Of a stretch of DNA of 64,000 nucleotides, positions 25,782-35,349 are shown piece after piece. A program made the translations under genes and the position numbers. How positions within the stretch are numbered: the first letter of the stretch is position 1; every line of letters begins with the position of its first letter. The notes under the pieces were generated by a model. That model ran no database searches. It saw nothing but the letters and a program-made list of their open reading frames with translations, and was not told the DNA's origin. The DNA is from Halovenus rubra. Lineage in GTDB: Archaea; Halobacteriota; Halobacteria; Halobacteriales; Haloarculaceae. Where the stretch lies: assembly GCF_026586665.1 (NCBI RefSeq), contig NZ_JAODIY010000004.1:1-64000 (forward strand). The letters are read 5' to 3'.

Positions 25782-27544
25782 CAGGCACCACCTCCGGAGC
25801 CACCTGCGTTTGCTTCGGCTTGCGGGTCGATCGCATCGCGGATGCCGTCACCAAGTGCGTTAAAGCCAGTCACAACGATCGCAATCATTGCGCCTGACAC
25901 CGTCGAGACGTGCCACGATTGGGTCGAGACAGCGTTCCGTCCCGAAGCAATCAGTCGGCCCCACTCGGGTGTCGGCTCGGATACCCCATACCCGAGGAAC
26001 GAGAGCGCCGAGGTGACAATAATCATGCCACCGACGAGCAGTGAGCCATAGATGATGAGATAGCTCATCACGTAGGGAGCCATATGCTTGCGCATGATTG
26101 CAAGTGGGGTCTGTCCGTAACTCTTTGCCGCGTCAACCCACTCTTCTTCGGCAACCTGTAGCGATGGGCCACGAATTGAGCGCCACATTCCCGGCATATA
26201 TGCGAACGCGAAAATCAGCGCGAGGAGCAACCCTCCATCCATCGGCTCCGCAATCCAGACATCTCCCTGCTGGAACACGACGGACATCATCAATACCAAG
26301 ACAAAAATCGGGATGGAAATGATGGTATCGGTCCCGATAATCGCCATTAGGTCAATTATCCCACCGTAATATGCGCTTGCCAGTGACAACAACATCGCTA
26401 TTCCCAGTGCGAGGAACAGTGCAATCAGGCCAATAGAGAGTGATGTCTGTGCACCGTATGCGATATGTGTCATCAGATCCTCGCCTGACGTCGTCGTCCC
26501 AAGCGGTGCATATCGGCCATAATCATCATATTGGTTGATTCCGACGTTTTGCGACCCAGCTCCCTGCGACCTGCTGTTGATGTTCGCGTCGCCATGAAGT
26601 GCTGTCTGGACTTCACCAGCCTCTTCGTTGAAATATTTAAACTCGGAATCTTGTGAGTACGGTTCGTACACGTTTTCTTGAATTGGATAGGTCGCTATCA
26701 CCGGTGCAAACAATGCGAGCACAATAAAGCCAATCACGACAACGAGACCAAACCGTCCCCAGTTGTGGCTTCGGAGCCGGTCAATAACGTCGTCACGCGG
26801 CGTCCAGTCCATTCTTCGGTAATGTTCCCGGTAGACATTGTAGCCGCGCCAGAGCCAACTCATAACAACTGCCGCGTACACCCAAACCATGGTAAATCGG
26901 ACGAGCCAAGCGCTCCGTGCAGAGAGGCCAAGGAACGTTCCCTCCCAACTCCCGCTTGCTGTCTGGTATCCGTGGTTGGGAATTGTCTCCCTGCTGAGCA
27001 GTGTTTGGGTGTCTGCAAGCGAATCTAGTATTCCAACATAGAAGCCAACCTCATTCTTGAGGGCAGCACCAATCGGTGTAAACACTAGTACACTCACAAC
27101 GGCTGCAAGCACTGCTGTGACGAATCCACGCTCGAACCAGAGATGACGACTCCGGCTGAGGTCAAGGCCAAGTTTTTCATCAGGATGAAACGGGAGATAT
27201 GCCCGCAAGAACACCGCGACAATAAACAATAAGAGCAGTGACGTAATATCTGAGGCGACTGCACCCGCAACAAAGCCAAGAGTGCCCTCGAAGTTTGACC
27301 CAACCCAAGTGGGAGTGGCCACGATTCCATCAAGTATGAACTTGATACCACCGCCGATGGTAAGGGCCCAATCGACGAATCGTCCCAACTCAACGGCAAC
27401 GAGCAATGCAAGACCGGCAAGCCAGATGGCTGCTGGTTCGGGATTACTCAACACTCGTTGACGGAGTGATTGTTTTGTCTCGGTTCCACCATCAGTCCGC
27501 ACCGCTGTGTCAGTCATGGATTGTTCGGATTCTGTGTTGCTCAT
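25781..27544 (-). CDS. dppC: Dipeptide ABC transporter permease, DppC type, with long N-terminal extension
   Basis: The 587-residue permease is about twice the usual DppC length. The C-terminal 300 residues hold the transport domain: GTTTSGEDLMTHIAYGAQTS, the EAA-loop region EEEWVDAAKSYGQTPLAIMR and the last membrane segments. The N-terminal 280 residues contain several additional hydrophobic stretches (for example AAIWLAGLALLVAVELG and a segment near residue 85), an extension of the kind I associate with haloarchaeal versions. The start at 27544 overlaps the dppB stop by four bases. An in-frame Met ten residues in is an alternative start. Confidence 0.9.
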   Translation of the reverse strand: MSNTESEQSMTDTAVRTDGGTETKQSLRQRVLSNPEPAAIWLAGLALLVAVELGRFVDWALTIGGGIKFILDGIVATPTWVGSNFEGTLGFVAGAVASDITSLLLLFIVAVFLRAYLPFHPDEKLGLDLSRSRHLWFERGFVTAVLAAVVSVLVFTPIGAALKNEVGFYVGILDSLADTQTLLSRETIPNHGYQTASGSWEGTFLGLSARSAWLVRFTMVWVYAAVVMSWLWRGYNVYREHYRRMDWTPRDDVIDRLRSHNWGRFGLVVVIGFIVLALFAPVIATYPIQENVYEPYSQDSEFKYFNEEAGEVQTALHGDANINSRSQGAGSQNVGINQYDDYGRYAPLGTTTSGEDLMTHIAYGAQTSLSIGLIALFLALGIAMLLSLASAYYGGIIDLMAIIGTDTIISIPIFVLVLMMSVVFQQGDVWIAEPMDGGLLLALIFAFAYMPGMWRSIRGPSLQVAEEEWVDAAKSYGQTPLAIMRKHMAPYVMSYLIIYGSLLVGGMIIVTSALSFLGYGVSEPTPEWGRLIASGRNAVSTQSWHVSTVSGAMIAIVVTGFNALGDGIRDAIDPQAEANAGGSGGGA

Positions 27545-28596
27545 TGGTCGTATCCCACCCGTGGGTCGATAATTGTATACAGAATATCTTGGAGAATATT
27601 AAGGAAGATGATAATTACCGTGAACAAGAACACGATCGAGCCTGCAAGCGGAACGTCAGCAGTCTGTATCGCCCGGAAATACATCCGGCCGAGTCCGTTG
27701 ATGTTGAAAATCTGTTCCATAATGACCGAGCCACCGATAAGAATGAACGCCTCATTCGTAACAATCGGTACGAGTGGAATGAGGGCGTTCCGGAATACGT
27801 GCTTCCAGACGATGGTTCGACCTTTGAGGCCCTTTGCTTTGGCAGTTTCCACGTAATTCGAGTTGACATTTTCGAGGACTGCTGTCCTGCCAAGCCGGAG
27901 CTCTGCAGCCATCGATGATGAACCGAGAATAATCGCTGCAGGCAAAATGAGTTTAACGTCTACGAAAAATGCAGACCAGTCCATTCCGGTGAGCATTGGC
28001 GCTCCGAATACATCACCAATTGTAGCAAAGTCGAGGTTCGGTGTCCCGACGGCGCTTTGGGTGGTTGGTCCAAAGGTATACCAGTCGAACCCGAACGGTC
28101 CACTTCCATTGCCGGTTGAGCGGAGGAACGCGAGTGCGAGGACGGCAAGCCAGAAGTTTGGCATTGACCGCCAAATTATCCCGGTCACATTCGCCATAAT
28201 ATCACTTGCCGAGTTGGGATGCAGGCCGGCATAGAAGCCGAGTGGAAGCCCGATAAACAGCGGCAAGACGATAGCCCAGACACCCAACCAGATGGTCGGG
28301 CCAGCAACTTCAAGAAGCATATCGCTGACGTCGGTACCGTTACGAACCACCCACGATTCGCCCGAAAACGTCACCGTCTCAACGAGGTAGTCTGCGAACT
28401 GTTCCCAGAGCGGGTCGTCTAGTCCGATTTCTTCACGCAACCGCTGTACATTTGCACCCTGTGCATTTTGACCAAGTCGGGCAGCAATTGGATCAAGCGG
28501 CCCGAGTCGGAGGACCAAAAATAGGAACGTGATAACAGAGAACACGACCGGCACTGACATTGCAATGCGCTGTGCGAGATAGCGCCACCGGCTCAT
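27541..28596 (-). CDS. dppB: Dipeptide ABC transporter permease, DppB type
   Basis: The 351-residue inner-membrane permease pairs with DppC. It starts MSRWRYLAQRIAMSVPVVFS with the first membrane segment, and has the EAA-type loop NYVETAKAKGLKGRTIVWKH near residue 240 and the family ending IDPRVGYDQ. Predicted six membrane segments. It is the first gene after a 305-base gap downstream of the binding-protein gene, and is followed by dppC, dppD and dppF in tight overlap. Confidence 0.93.
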   Translation of the reverse strand: MSRWRYLAQRIAMSVPVVFSVITFLFLVLRLGPLDPIAARLGQNAQGANVQRLREEIGLDDPLWEQFADYLVETVTFSGESWVVRNGTDVSDMLLEVAGPTIWLGVWAIVLPLFIGLPLGFYAGLHPNSASDIMANVTGIIWRSMPNFWLAVLALAFLRSTGNGSGPFGFDWYTFGPTTQSAVGTPNLDFATIGDVFGAPMLTGMDWSAFFVDVKLILPAAIILGSSSMAAELRLGRTAVLENVNSNYVETAKAKGLKGRTIVWKHVFRNALIPLVPIVTNEAFILIGGSVIMEQIFNINGLGRMYFRAIQTADVPLAGSIVFLFTVIIIFLNILQDILYTIIDPRVGYDQ

Positions 28597-28901
28597 TGTC
28601 CCTCACCGACGGAGTGGCCGTCTCGAAATTCTCTGTAGTTCCACGGCTGACGGAGCATATATCCAATGTTGCTTGCCTCTGCAATATATATCCTGCTTTC
28701 GACTCCGTCTCCTGCCTTGTCGTCACACGGCATGAATCGGCAATATCTTTCGGTTGTCTGGCCACTGTAGCCATTTGTCCAACTGTTTAGACGTACGTTC
28801 GTCTGTCGGGCTGAGGGTATCATTTATAGTAAGGGGACACAAACGGATGTCGACGAAATATTAGTGAACGATTCGACGGCGAGTCGGTCTACACTGCTGT
28901 G
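28597..28901. other. Intergenic gap between the binding-protein gene and dppB
   Basis: No convincing coding frame is present in these 305 bases. On the leftward strand an AT-rich ATATATA stretch around 28683-28690 could act as a second promoter for dppBCDF, about 90 bases before its start. A perfect ACGTACGT palindrome lies near 28791-28798. A separate internal promoter would allow the binding protein to be made in excess over the membrane subunits; this is inference. Confidence 0.4.
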
Positions 28902-30860
28902 TTACTGGTTTTCCGAGAGGTTGACATGCCAGTCGAGGTAATACCCGTTGTTGTCTTCGGGCATACCGGAGGTGTCGGTGTTTTTCGGCTCGAAGCCGAA
29001 GTGACCGTACGCGACACTCTCCCAGCTCCATGCCCATCCAAGCGAGTACATCTGAAGGTCGCCGTCGTACCCACGCTGGATGAGGTCCGAGAACGCGGCC
29101 TCTTCGAGCGTGAAGTTGACACTTGTTGAGGCGAGCTTATCTCGGACGAGTGCTGCTGCATCCTGGTAGGTCGGACTCTTGTAGGTCGTGACGGTGAACT
29201 CAGTCTCCTCGATATTATTCTCTTCGAGGAGCTGAGTTGCGGCCTGGACGTTGCTTGCGCCGGGTTCGTCTTCTGTTCCGTATGGCCATTCAGAGACCCA
29301 TTGGTCGTAGCCGTCGGTTCCAGTCGGCCAGATCGACGGCGGTGTGAAGCTGAATGCCGGCTCTTTCCGACCTTCGAAGACTTGATCGTTGATTTCGTTC
29401 TGCCCGAGCACGTATGCGATTGCCTTTCGAACTGGTCGCTCGGTGTTTGCAACGTTGAACCCAAAGTAGCGGGTAACGAGCGACGTGAACCGCTGGTAGC
29501 CAAGGTCAACGTCGTTTTGTTCGAGATAATACGTTCCTACTCCGCGACCACGGTCGTCAGTTTCGTTGACCGTGTAGTTGTTTCGGTTATAGAACGACGT
29601 CGGGATGCTGAAGATATCGAGGTTCTCCTCGAGGATAAGTGTCCACCGTGGCTCGGGGTCTTCAACGATACGGTAAATAATTTCTGCCTGCTCTGCTGTC
29701 GAGCCGTAGTAGTCATCGAACCGGCTCAGCAACATCTCTTCGTTTTGGGACCACGATTCGAGCTGCCACGGTCCTGTTCCGAACGTCTGCTGGGTCCGGA
29801 GCGTGTCGACGCCAACTTCTCCGTCGTATCCCTCAATGTCTCCGATGAGTCCTTCCGGCAGGATACCGAACGCCTGATACGTTAAGACGTCCATAACAGC
29901 CGGGTTGGGGACTTCGGTCGTCACTTTGAGCGTATAGTCGTCGACGATTTCAATTGCCAGCGAGTCTGGCACGACTTCCTCGCTCTCATTACCCTCGTCG
30001 TCTGTGACAGTCTCGGTCTCGTGTGCAATCCCTGCACCGTTTGGTGCGTCGAAGACGAACTCTGCACGAACGCTTTGGTCTGCCTCTGCAAGCCGACGAA
30101 TCGTGTACTTCACGTCGCTTGCAGTCAACTCGTCACCGTTCTGGAACATGACGCCCTCTTTCAGGCTGAACGTGTAGGTGAGTCCGTCGTCGGACAGTTC
30201 GAAGGAATCAAGCACCTGATTTTGGAGTTCTGGAACGCCCTGTGGGTAGTGGACCAGTTTATCGTAACACTTGTGGATAACGGTCGCCGACGCGGTGTCG
30301 TCAGATTCGACCGGGTCAAGTGAAGAGTTGGTTGAGTTAACAAGCTGCAGCCTGTCCGACCCTTCGACTGAGGTTGTCTTGTGCTGGTGATAGGAGCCGC
30401 CGAGTGCACCTGTGCGGTCCCAGTCAACCTTCGGATACCAGAAGTTCTCGGTGATGTCGTGTGCAAAGTTGATCATCACCATATCGTCGCGTACAGCTTC
30501 TTCGATCTCGACATATGCCTCGTTCCGGAGGTCCTGATCTTTCGGCGAGGGGTTGTTAGCTACAGTCTCCCAGGCAGCCTGTGCCTTATCTGCGTGGGTC
30601 ATGTCTCCGCCGTCTTCACCATCTTCACCGTCGCTGCTACCGCCATCTTCACCATCTTCACCGTCGCTGCTACCGCCATCTTCACCATCTTCGCCGTCTC
30701 CGCTAGGGGTAGGGGTTTCTCCGCCGTCTTCGCCATCCTCGTCGTCTCCGCCAAAGATTGCTGAACAACCAGCGAGGGCTACGCTGGCGCTCCCGCCCAG
30801 GGCGGCGAGAAGTCGGCGTCGTGTACGATCCGGTTTACTGCCGTCTGCGTTTCTGGACAT
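28902..30860 (-). CDS. Peptide/solute-binding lipoprotein of the ABC importer (DppA/OppA family)
   Basis: A 652-residue extracytoplasmic solute-binding protein. It begins MSRNADGSKPDRTRRRLLAA: a twin-arginine Tat signal and a lipobox LAGC near residue 38, so it should be exported folded and lipid-anchored. The next 55 residues are a Gly-Glu-Asp-Ser linker made of 11-residue repeats, then the SBP_bac_5 domain with TYTFSLKEGVMFQNGDELTASDVKYTIRRL and FGTGPWQLESW. The start at 30860 follows a TATA box about 30 bases away; an in-frame upstream Met at 30908 precedes that box and is rejected. First gene of the transporter locus. Confidence 0.93.
   Translation of the reverse strand: MSRNADGSKPDRTRRRLLAALGGSASVALAGCSAIFGGDDEDGEDGGETPTPSGDGEDGEDGGSSDGEDGEDGGSSDGEDGEDGGDMTHADKAQAAWETVANNPSPKDQDLRNEAYVEIEEAVRDDMVMINFAHDITENFWYPKVDWDRTGALGGSYHQHKTTSVEGSDRLQLVNSTNSSLDPVESDDTASATVIHKCYDKLVHYPQGVPELQNQVLDSFELSDDGLTYTFSLKEGVMFQNGDELTASDVKYTIRRLAEADQSVRAEFVFDAPNGAGIAHETETVTDDEGNESEEVVPDSLAIEIVDDYTLKVTTEVPNPAVMDVLTYQAFGILPEGLIGDIEGYDGEVGVDTLRTQQTFGTGPWQLESWSQNEEMLLSRFDDYYGSTAEQAEIIYRIVEDPEPRWTLILEENLDIFSIPTSFYNRNNYTVNETDDRGRGVGTYYLEQNDVDLGYQRFTSLVTRYFGFNVANTERPVRKAIAYVLGQNEINDQVFEGRKEPAFSFTPPSIWPTGTDGYDQWVSEWPYGTEDEPGASNVQAATQLLEENNIEETEFTVTTYKSPTYQDAAALVRDKLASTSVNFTLEEAAFSDLIQRGYDGDLQMYSLGWAWSWESVAYGHFGFEPKNTDTSGMPEDNNGYYLDWHVNLSENQ
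30609..30695 (-). repeat. 33-bp in-frame tandem repeats encoding an acidic linker
   Basis: Within the binding-protein gene, a 33-base unit coding for GEDGEDGGSSD is repeated nearly perfectly, forming the acidic linker after the lipid anchor. Such linkers separate haloarchaeal lipoproteins from the membrane. The copies are close to identical at DNA level, so copy number is likely to vary between strains. Confidence 0.85.
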
Positions 30861-31316
30861 TCTATACTGACAAACCAATCCAAACGGTATAAAATTATCG
30901 CCATACACTCTCTCGACAGGCCGTTATACACAACTTCCATCGGTGAAACATCTCCTGGTGATAAAATCGCCTCAATTTTGACTTGGCAAACGTCACTGTT
31001 TGTCCACATATACCATAGTTTAGTCAGTTTATGACAGATGAATTATGATATTTCTATCACCTTTGCTATTCTCCGAGTGGTCTGTTGTCTTCTTGTTGCT
31101 ACAGCAAAGTGCACCATGTTGCGGTTAGTAGATCCATTTCGATACGTTAGACCACCCCTCCATTTTCTCGACAGCTCGTTCCCGGCGTCGGGCTACTGTT
31201 CGAGCGTGCGCATGAGATAATAAGTATTTCTTGTAGATACTGTGATTGCTTACGAATATCTGGCACAATCGTTCACAATACGCAAAAGCAGCTGCTTAAT
31301 GGTTAATTCAGAGAAG
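30861..31316. other. Gap between the binding-protein gene and the tRNA genes
   Basis: Apart from the promoter at 30888-30894, no convincing gene is seen in these 456 bases. Frames on both strands are short and lack natural composition. The stretch near 31030-31260 is AT-rich and might hold the end of the tRNA transcript. Confidence 0.5.
30888..30894 (-). promoter_or_regulatory. TATA box of the binding-protein gene
   Basis: TTTTATA on the minus strand lies about 28-34 bases before the ATG at 30860, predicting an essentially leaderless transcript. This supports that start over the upstream in-frame Met. Confidence 0.65.
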
Positions 31317-31389
31317 CGCCCGGAGCGGGATTTGAACCCGCGTCACGACCGTGACAGGGTCGTATGATGGGCCACTACACCATCCGGGC
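31317..31389 (-). tRNA. tRNA-Asp (GUC), copy 2
   Basis: A 73-base cloverleaf on the minus strand. The acceptor stem GCCCGGA/TCCGGGC closes perfectly with a G discriminator, the anticodon loop is CTGTCAC giving anticodon GUC (Asp), and GGTTCAAATCC forms the T loop region. CCA is not encoded. It is transcribed after the identical copy at 31430-31502. Confidence 0.97.
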
Positions 31390-31429
31390 TTCCTGCAATA
31401 CTCTGTAATTGGGTTTCAATTCAGAGAAG

Positions 31430-31502
31430 CGCCCGGAGCGGGATTTGAACCCGCGTCACGACCGTGACAGGGTCGTATGATGGGCCACTACACCATCCGG
31501 GC
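31430..31502 (-). tRNA. tRNA-Asp (GUC), copy 1
   Basis: Identical in all 73 bases to the tRNA at 31317-31389, and promoter-proximal. Acceptor stem, GUC anticodon and T arm are intact, and CCA is not encoded. A 40-base spacer separates the two copies, so a joint precursor is likely. Confidence 0.97.
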
Positions 31503-31532
31503 TTCCTTCACTACTCCGTATCGGGGTTTCAG

Positions 31533-31539
31533 TATTAAG
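31533..31539 (-). promoter_or_regulatory. TATA-like element of the tRNA-Asp genes
   Basis: CTTAATA on the minus strand lies 31-37 bases before the 5' end of the first tRNA, the expected distance for a short 5' leader. There is no equivalent between the two tRNAs, favouring one transcript. Confidence 0.5.
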
Positions 31540-31727
31540 CCTTTCCAATCAAAGTTGTCACGCAAGGTATTTTATACCACGACACAAAATCACACGTGTC
31601 TAGTAATCCCTGACCCATATTCGGGGTCTGGTAGCTGTGCAAGACGTATTTGATAAGGGTTATATGCTTTGCAGAGATATGGTACTGTAGTATCTACGAA
31701 CAGATTCTTCGCCGGTAAGCCACACTC

Positions 31728-31955
31728 ATGGTAGATGTAACCAACCACGAACTCGTGCCCGACCATACCGTCCTCGACGATGAGGAGCTCGAGGAGGTAC
31801 TTCAGGAGTATAACATCGACAAACCAGACTTGCCGAAAATACAACGGACTGACTCTGCACTGCCCAAGGAGGCCGAAGTGGGCGATGTAATCAAGATTAC
31901 CCGAGATTCACGGACAACAGAGACAGCCGTCGTATACCGATTGGTGGTGAAATAA
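31728..31955 (+). CDS. rpoH: DNA-directed RNA polymerase subunit H (Rpb5 homologue)
   Basis: A 75-residue archaeal RpoH, equal to the C-terminal domain of eukaryotic Rpb5. It starts [20 protein letters not shown] and includes [20 protein letters not shown] and the end VYRLVVK, all standard. It opens the RNA polymerase operon and its stop overlaps the rpoB2 start by one base. A TATA-like TTATAT at about 31660-31665 lies some 65 bases upstream, giving a leader of roughly 35-40 bases. Confidence 0.96.
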   Translation: MVDVTNHELVPDHTVLDDEELEEVLQEYNIDKPDLPKIQRTDSALPKEAEVGDVIKITRDSRTTETAVVYRLVVK

Positions 31956-33517
31956 TGGATATTGAGGACAAACGCGAAATTTCACGGGAGTACTTTTCAC
32001 GAGAACGGCTCGCAGAACATCATTTCCGCTCGTTCAACAACTTCCTCGGCCGGGGCATGCAAGAGGTTGTCGACGAGAAGGAGACTATCGACACCGACAT
32101 CGGAGACAAAGAAGGCGAAGAACCGGTGTACGTTGAGTTGGGTGACGTGCGCGTCGTCACGCCCCGTGTCCGGGAGGCTGATGGGAGTGAGGAGCTACTG
32201 TACCCACAGGAAGCCCGACTCCGGAACATTACCTACTCCGCACCGGTGTTCATGGAGATGGCCGTTATCAAAGGCGGCGAAGAAGAAGAAGAGATGGTTG
32301 TCGACCAGACCGAGACAAAAATCGGCCGGATGCCAATCATGGTCGGCTCAGATAAATGTAACATCGCGAACTTCACGCGCGAAGAACTCATCGATATCGG
32401 TGAGGACCCTGCCGACCCTGGTGGCTACTTTATTGTCAATGGCTCCGAGCGCGTCCTGATGACGAGTGAGGACCTCGCGCCAAACAAGATTCTGGCAGAG
32501 ACGGACACGAAATACGGTGACCAGATTGAGGTCGCCAAGACGTTCTCACAGCGCCGTGGGTACCGTGCGCTCGTGCTCTGTGAGCGGACTCGCGACGGTC
32601 TACTCGAGGTGTCGTTCCCCTCCGTCTCGGGCAGCGTCAACTTCGTCACTCTGGTCCGAGCACTCGGGCTAGAATCGGACGAAGAGATTGTCCACCGGGT
32701 CAGCGACGACCCCGAAATTGTGAAGTTCATGCTTGAGAATCTGGAGGCTGCCGATGTCCAGACAACTGAAGGCGCAATCGAGGCACTCGGAAAACGTGTT
32801 GCCTCGGGACAAGGCAAGAACTACCAGCTCAAACGGGCCAACTACGTCATCGACCGTTACCTACTTCCCCATCTCCACGAGGAAGGTGTCGAAGAGGAGG
32901 ACGTTCGTATCAACAAGGCCTACTACCTTTGTCGGATGGCCGAGGCCTGCTTCGAACTGGCACTCGACCGCCGTGAAGCAGATGACAAAGACCACTACGC
33001 GAACAAGCGCCTGAAGGTTTCTGGTGACCTGATGCGTGACCTGTTCCGGACGGCGCTCAACAAACTAGCCCGGGACGTGAAATACCAGCTCGAACGCGCA
33101 AACATGCGGAACCGTCAACTTTCAGTGTCGACGGTGGTTCGGTCGGATGTGTTGACCGAACGGCTTGAACACCCAATTGCAACCGGTAACTGGGTCGGTG
33201 GTCGTTCTGGTGTCTCACAACTGGTCGACCGGACAGACTACATGGGTGTCCTCAGCCACCTGCGGCGACTTCGCTCGCCGCTCAGCCGGTCTCAGCCACA
33301 CTTCGAGGCACGAGACCTGCACGCGACGCAGTGGGGACGAATTTGCCCGTCGGAAACGCCCGAGGGGCCAAACTGTGGGCTTGTGAAAAACTTCGCGCAG
33401 GCGATGGAGCTCTCACAGAATGTCGAAGACGAACAGGAGCTGAAACAGGAACTTGCCGGGATGGGTGTCGAAGGCATCCCAGGCATCGAGGGCATTGAAG
33501 CCCCCGCGGACGACTAA
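31955..33517 (+). CDS. rpoB2: DNA-directed RNA polymerase subunit B''
   Basis: The 520-residue N-terminal half of the second-largest subunit, which haloarchaea encode as two genes. Visible elements include [20 protein letters not shown], the [20 protein letters not shown] and [20 protein letters not shown] segments, and the fork-region [20 protein letters not shown] close to the C-terminus. Length is typical. It is followed after four bases by rpoB1 on the same transcript. The split falls after the conserved [11 protein letters not shown] motif, as in other haloarchaea. Confidence 0.97.
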   Translation: MDIEDKREISREYFSRERLAEHHFRSFNNFLGRGMQEVVDEKETIDTDIGDKEGEEPVYVELGDVRVVTPRVREADGSEELLYPQEARLRNITYSAPVFMEMAVIKGGEEEEEMVVDQTETKIGRMPIMVGSDKCNIANFTREELIDIGEDPADPGGYFIVNGSERVLMTSEDLAPNKILAETDTKYGDQIEVAKTFSQRRGYRALVLCERTRDGLLEVSFPSVSGSVNFVTLVRALGLESDEEIVHRVSDDPEIVKFMLENLEAADVQTTEGAIEALGKRVASGQGKNYQLKRANYVIDRYLLPHLHEEGVEEEDVRINKAYYLCRMAEACFELALDRREADDKDHYANKRLKVSGDLMRDLFRTALNKLARDVKYQLERANMRNRQLSVSTVVRSDVLTERLEHPIATGNWVGGRSGVSQLVDRTDYMGVLSHLRRLRSPLSRSQPHFEARDLHATQWGRICPSETPEGPNCGLVKNFAQAMELSQNVEDEQELKQELAGMGVEGIPGIEGIEAPADD

Positions 33518-33521
33518 ACTC

Positions 33522-35348
33522 ATGAGCCAGGGACGAGAAGCCAAAGTATACGTAAACGGGAGTTTGGTTGGGACACACCCCGACCCGGAACAGCTCGCAG
33601 AACAGATCCGACAGTCGCGCCGACGAGGCGAAGTCAGCGATATGGTCAACGTATCGGTCAAGGACCGCACACGGGAAGTTATCATCAACGCTGACGCTGG
33701 CCGTGCTCGACGACCGCTACTGGTGGTCGAAAACGGTGACCCGCTTATTTCTGACAACGAGGTTGACGCACTCAAGGAAGGCGAAGTCGAGTTCCAAGAC
33801 CTTGTTGAGCGTGGTTACGTCGAGTTCATCGATGCAGAGGAAGAGGAAGATATCCTCGTCGCGGTTGATTCAGATGAACTGACAGAAGACCACACCCATC
33901 TGGAAATTGACCCACAACTGATGTTCGGTATCGGTGCAGGCATGATTCCGTATCCCGAACACAACGCTTCACCGCGTATCACCATGGGGTCAGGAATGAT
34001 CAAGCAGTCACTTGGTCTGCCCTCGGCAAACTATCGAATTCGGCCCGATACGCGCCAGCATCTTCTGCACTACCCACAGCTGTCGCTGGTCAAGACACAG
34101 ACAACTGAGCAGATTGGGTACGACGACCGCCCGGCTGCACAGAACTTTGTTGTCGCCGTGATGAGCTACGAGGGGTTCAATATCGAGGATGCCCTTGTGA
34201 TGAACAAGGGGTCAGTCGAGCGTGCACTTGCCCGCTCCCATTTCTTCCGGACCTACGAGGGCGAAGAACGGCGGTACCCCGGTGGACAAGAAGACCGATT
34301 CGAGATTCCGGACGACGAGGTTCGAGGAGCGCGTGGCGAAGAAGCGTACACCCATCTTGACGAGGACGGCCTCGTCAACCCAGAAGAAGAAGTCGGCGAA
34401 AACGCCGTCTTGCTCGGGAAAACGTCACCGCCACGATTCCTCGAAGAACCTGACGACATGGGCGGCCTTTCGCCCCAGAAGCGCCGCGAAACGAGTGTGA
34501 CGATGCGCTCGGGTGAGTCTGGTGTTGTCGATACAGTAACGCTGATGGAAGGCGAAGACGGCTCGAAGCTATCGAAAGTCTCTGTCCGTGACGAACGAAT
34601 ACCGGAACTCGGAGACAAGTTTGCTTCACGACACGGACAGAAGGGAGTCGTCGGCCACATCGCACCACAGGAAGACATGCCATTTACCGGTGACGGCGTT
34701 GTCCCGGACCTTATTCTCAACCCACACGCACTGCCGTCACGGATGACTGTCGGTCACATCCTTGAGATGATTGGTGGAAAAGTTGGCTCGCTTGAGGGAC
34801 GGCGTGTCGACGGGACACCCTTTACCGGAGAAGACGAGGACGAACTTCGCGGTGCACTCGAAGACCGTGGCTTCAAATCCAGCGGGAAAGAGGTCATGTA
34901 CTCAGGTATTACGGGTGAAAAAATCGAGGCCGAAATCTTCGTTGGCACTATTTTCTACCAGAAGCTCTACCACATGGTGTCGAACAAGATTCACGCCCGG
35001 TCCCGTGGCCCGGTACAGGTGCTCACCCGGCAGCCAACTGAAGGGCGTGCTCGGGAAGGTGGGCTCCGTATCGGAGAGATGGAACGTGACGTTTTCATCG
35101 GTCACGGCGCGGCCATGACGCTCAAGGAGCGTCTTCTGGACGAATCGGACCGCGAGTTCATCAACGTCTGTGGCAACTGTGGAATGGCTGCAGTCGAGAA
35201 CGTCGAGCAACGGCGTGTCTACTGTCCTAACTGTGACGAAGAGACAGAGATACACTCCATCGAGATGTCCTACGCGTTCAAGCTTTTGCTCGACGAGATG
35301 AAAGCGCTCGGAATTGCCCCGCGAATCGAACTGGAGGACGCAGTCTAA
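33522..35348 (+). CDS. rpoB1: DNA-directed RNA polymerase subunit B'
   Basis: The 608-residue C-terminal half of the second-largest subunit. It contains the catalytic-region segment [20 protein letters not shown], the conserved [13 protein letters not shown] loop, and a C-terminal zinc ribbon CGNCGMAAV and YCPNCDEE. The start is [17 protein letters not shown] at 33522; a frame reaching back to 33453 would overlap rpoB2 heavily and is not used. One base separates its stop from the rpoA1 ATG. Confidence 0.97.
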   Translation: MSQGREAKVYVNGSLVGTHPDPEQLAEQIRQSRRRGEVSDMVNVSVKDRTREVIINADAGRARRPLLVVENGDPLISDNEVDALKEGEVEFQDLVERGYVEFIDAEEEEDILVAVDSDELTEDHTHLEIDPQLMFGIGAGMIPYPEHNASPRITMGSGMIKQSLGLPSANYRIRPDTRQHLLHYPQLSLVKTQTTEQIGYDDRPAAQNFVVAVMSYEGFNIEDALVMNKGSVERALARSHFFRTYEGEERRYPGGQEDRFEIPDDEVRGARGEEAYTHLDEDGLVNPEEEVGENAVLLGKTSPPRFLEEPDDMGGLSPQKRRETSVTMRSGESGVVDTVTLMEGEDGSKLSKVSVRDERIPELGDKFASRHGQKGVVGHIAPQEDMPFTGDGVVPDLILNPHALPSRMTVGHILEMIGGKVGSLEGRRVDGTPFTGEDEDELRGALEDRGFKSSGKEVMYSGITGEKIEAEIFVGTIFYQKLYHMVSNKIHARSRGPVQVLTRQPTEGRAREGGLRIGEMERDVFIGHGAAMTLKERLLDESDREFINVCGNCGMAAVENVEQRRVYCPNCDEETEIHSIEMSYAFKLLLDEMKALGIAPRIELEDAV

Positions 35349-35349
35349 C

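Larger units (their letters stand above)
31305..31507. repeat. Direct repeat containing the two tRNA-Asp genes
   Basis: Positions 31305-31394 and 31418-31507 are identical over 90 bases with a period of 113, and the intervening sequence is partly similar. The duplicated unit includes the whole tRNA and short flanks, so it is a recent tandem duplication or is kept uniform by gene conversion. Confidence 0.9.

Noticed and set aside
30609-30695. CRISPR-like tandem repeat
   Set aside because: It is a 33-base in-frame linker repeat without unique spacers.
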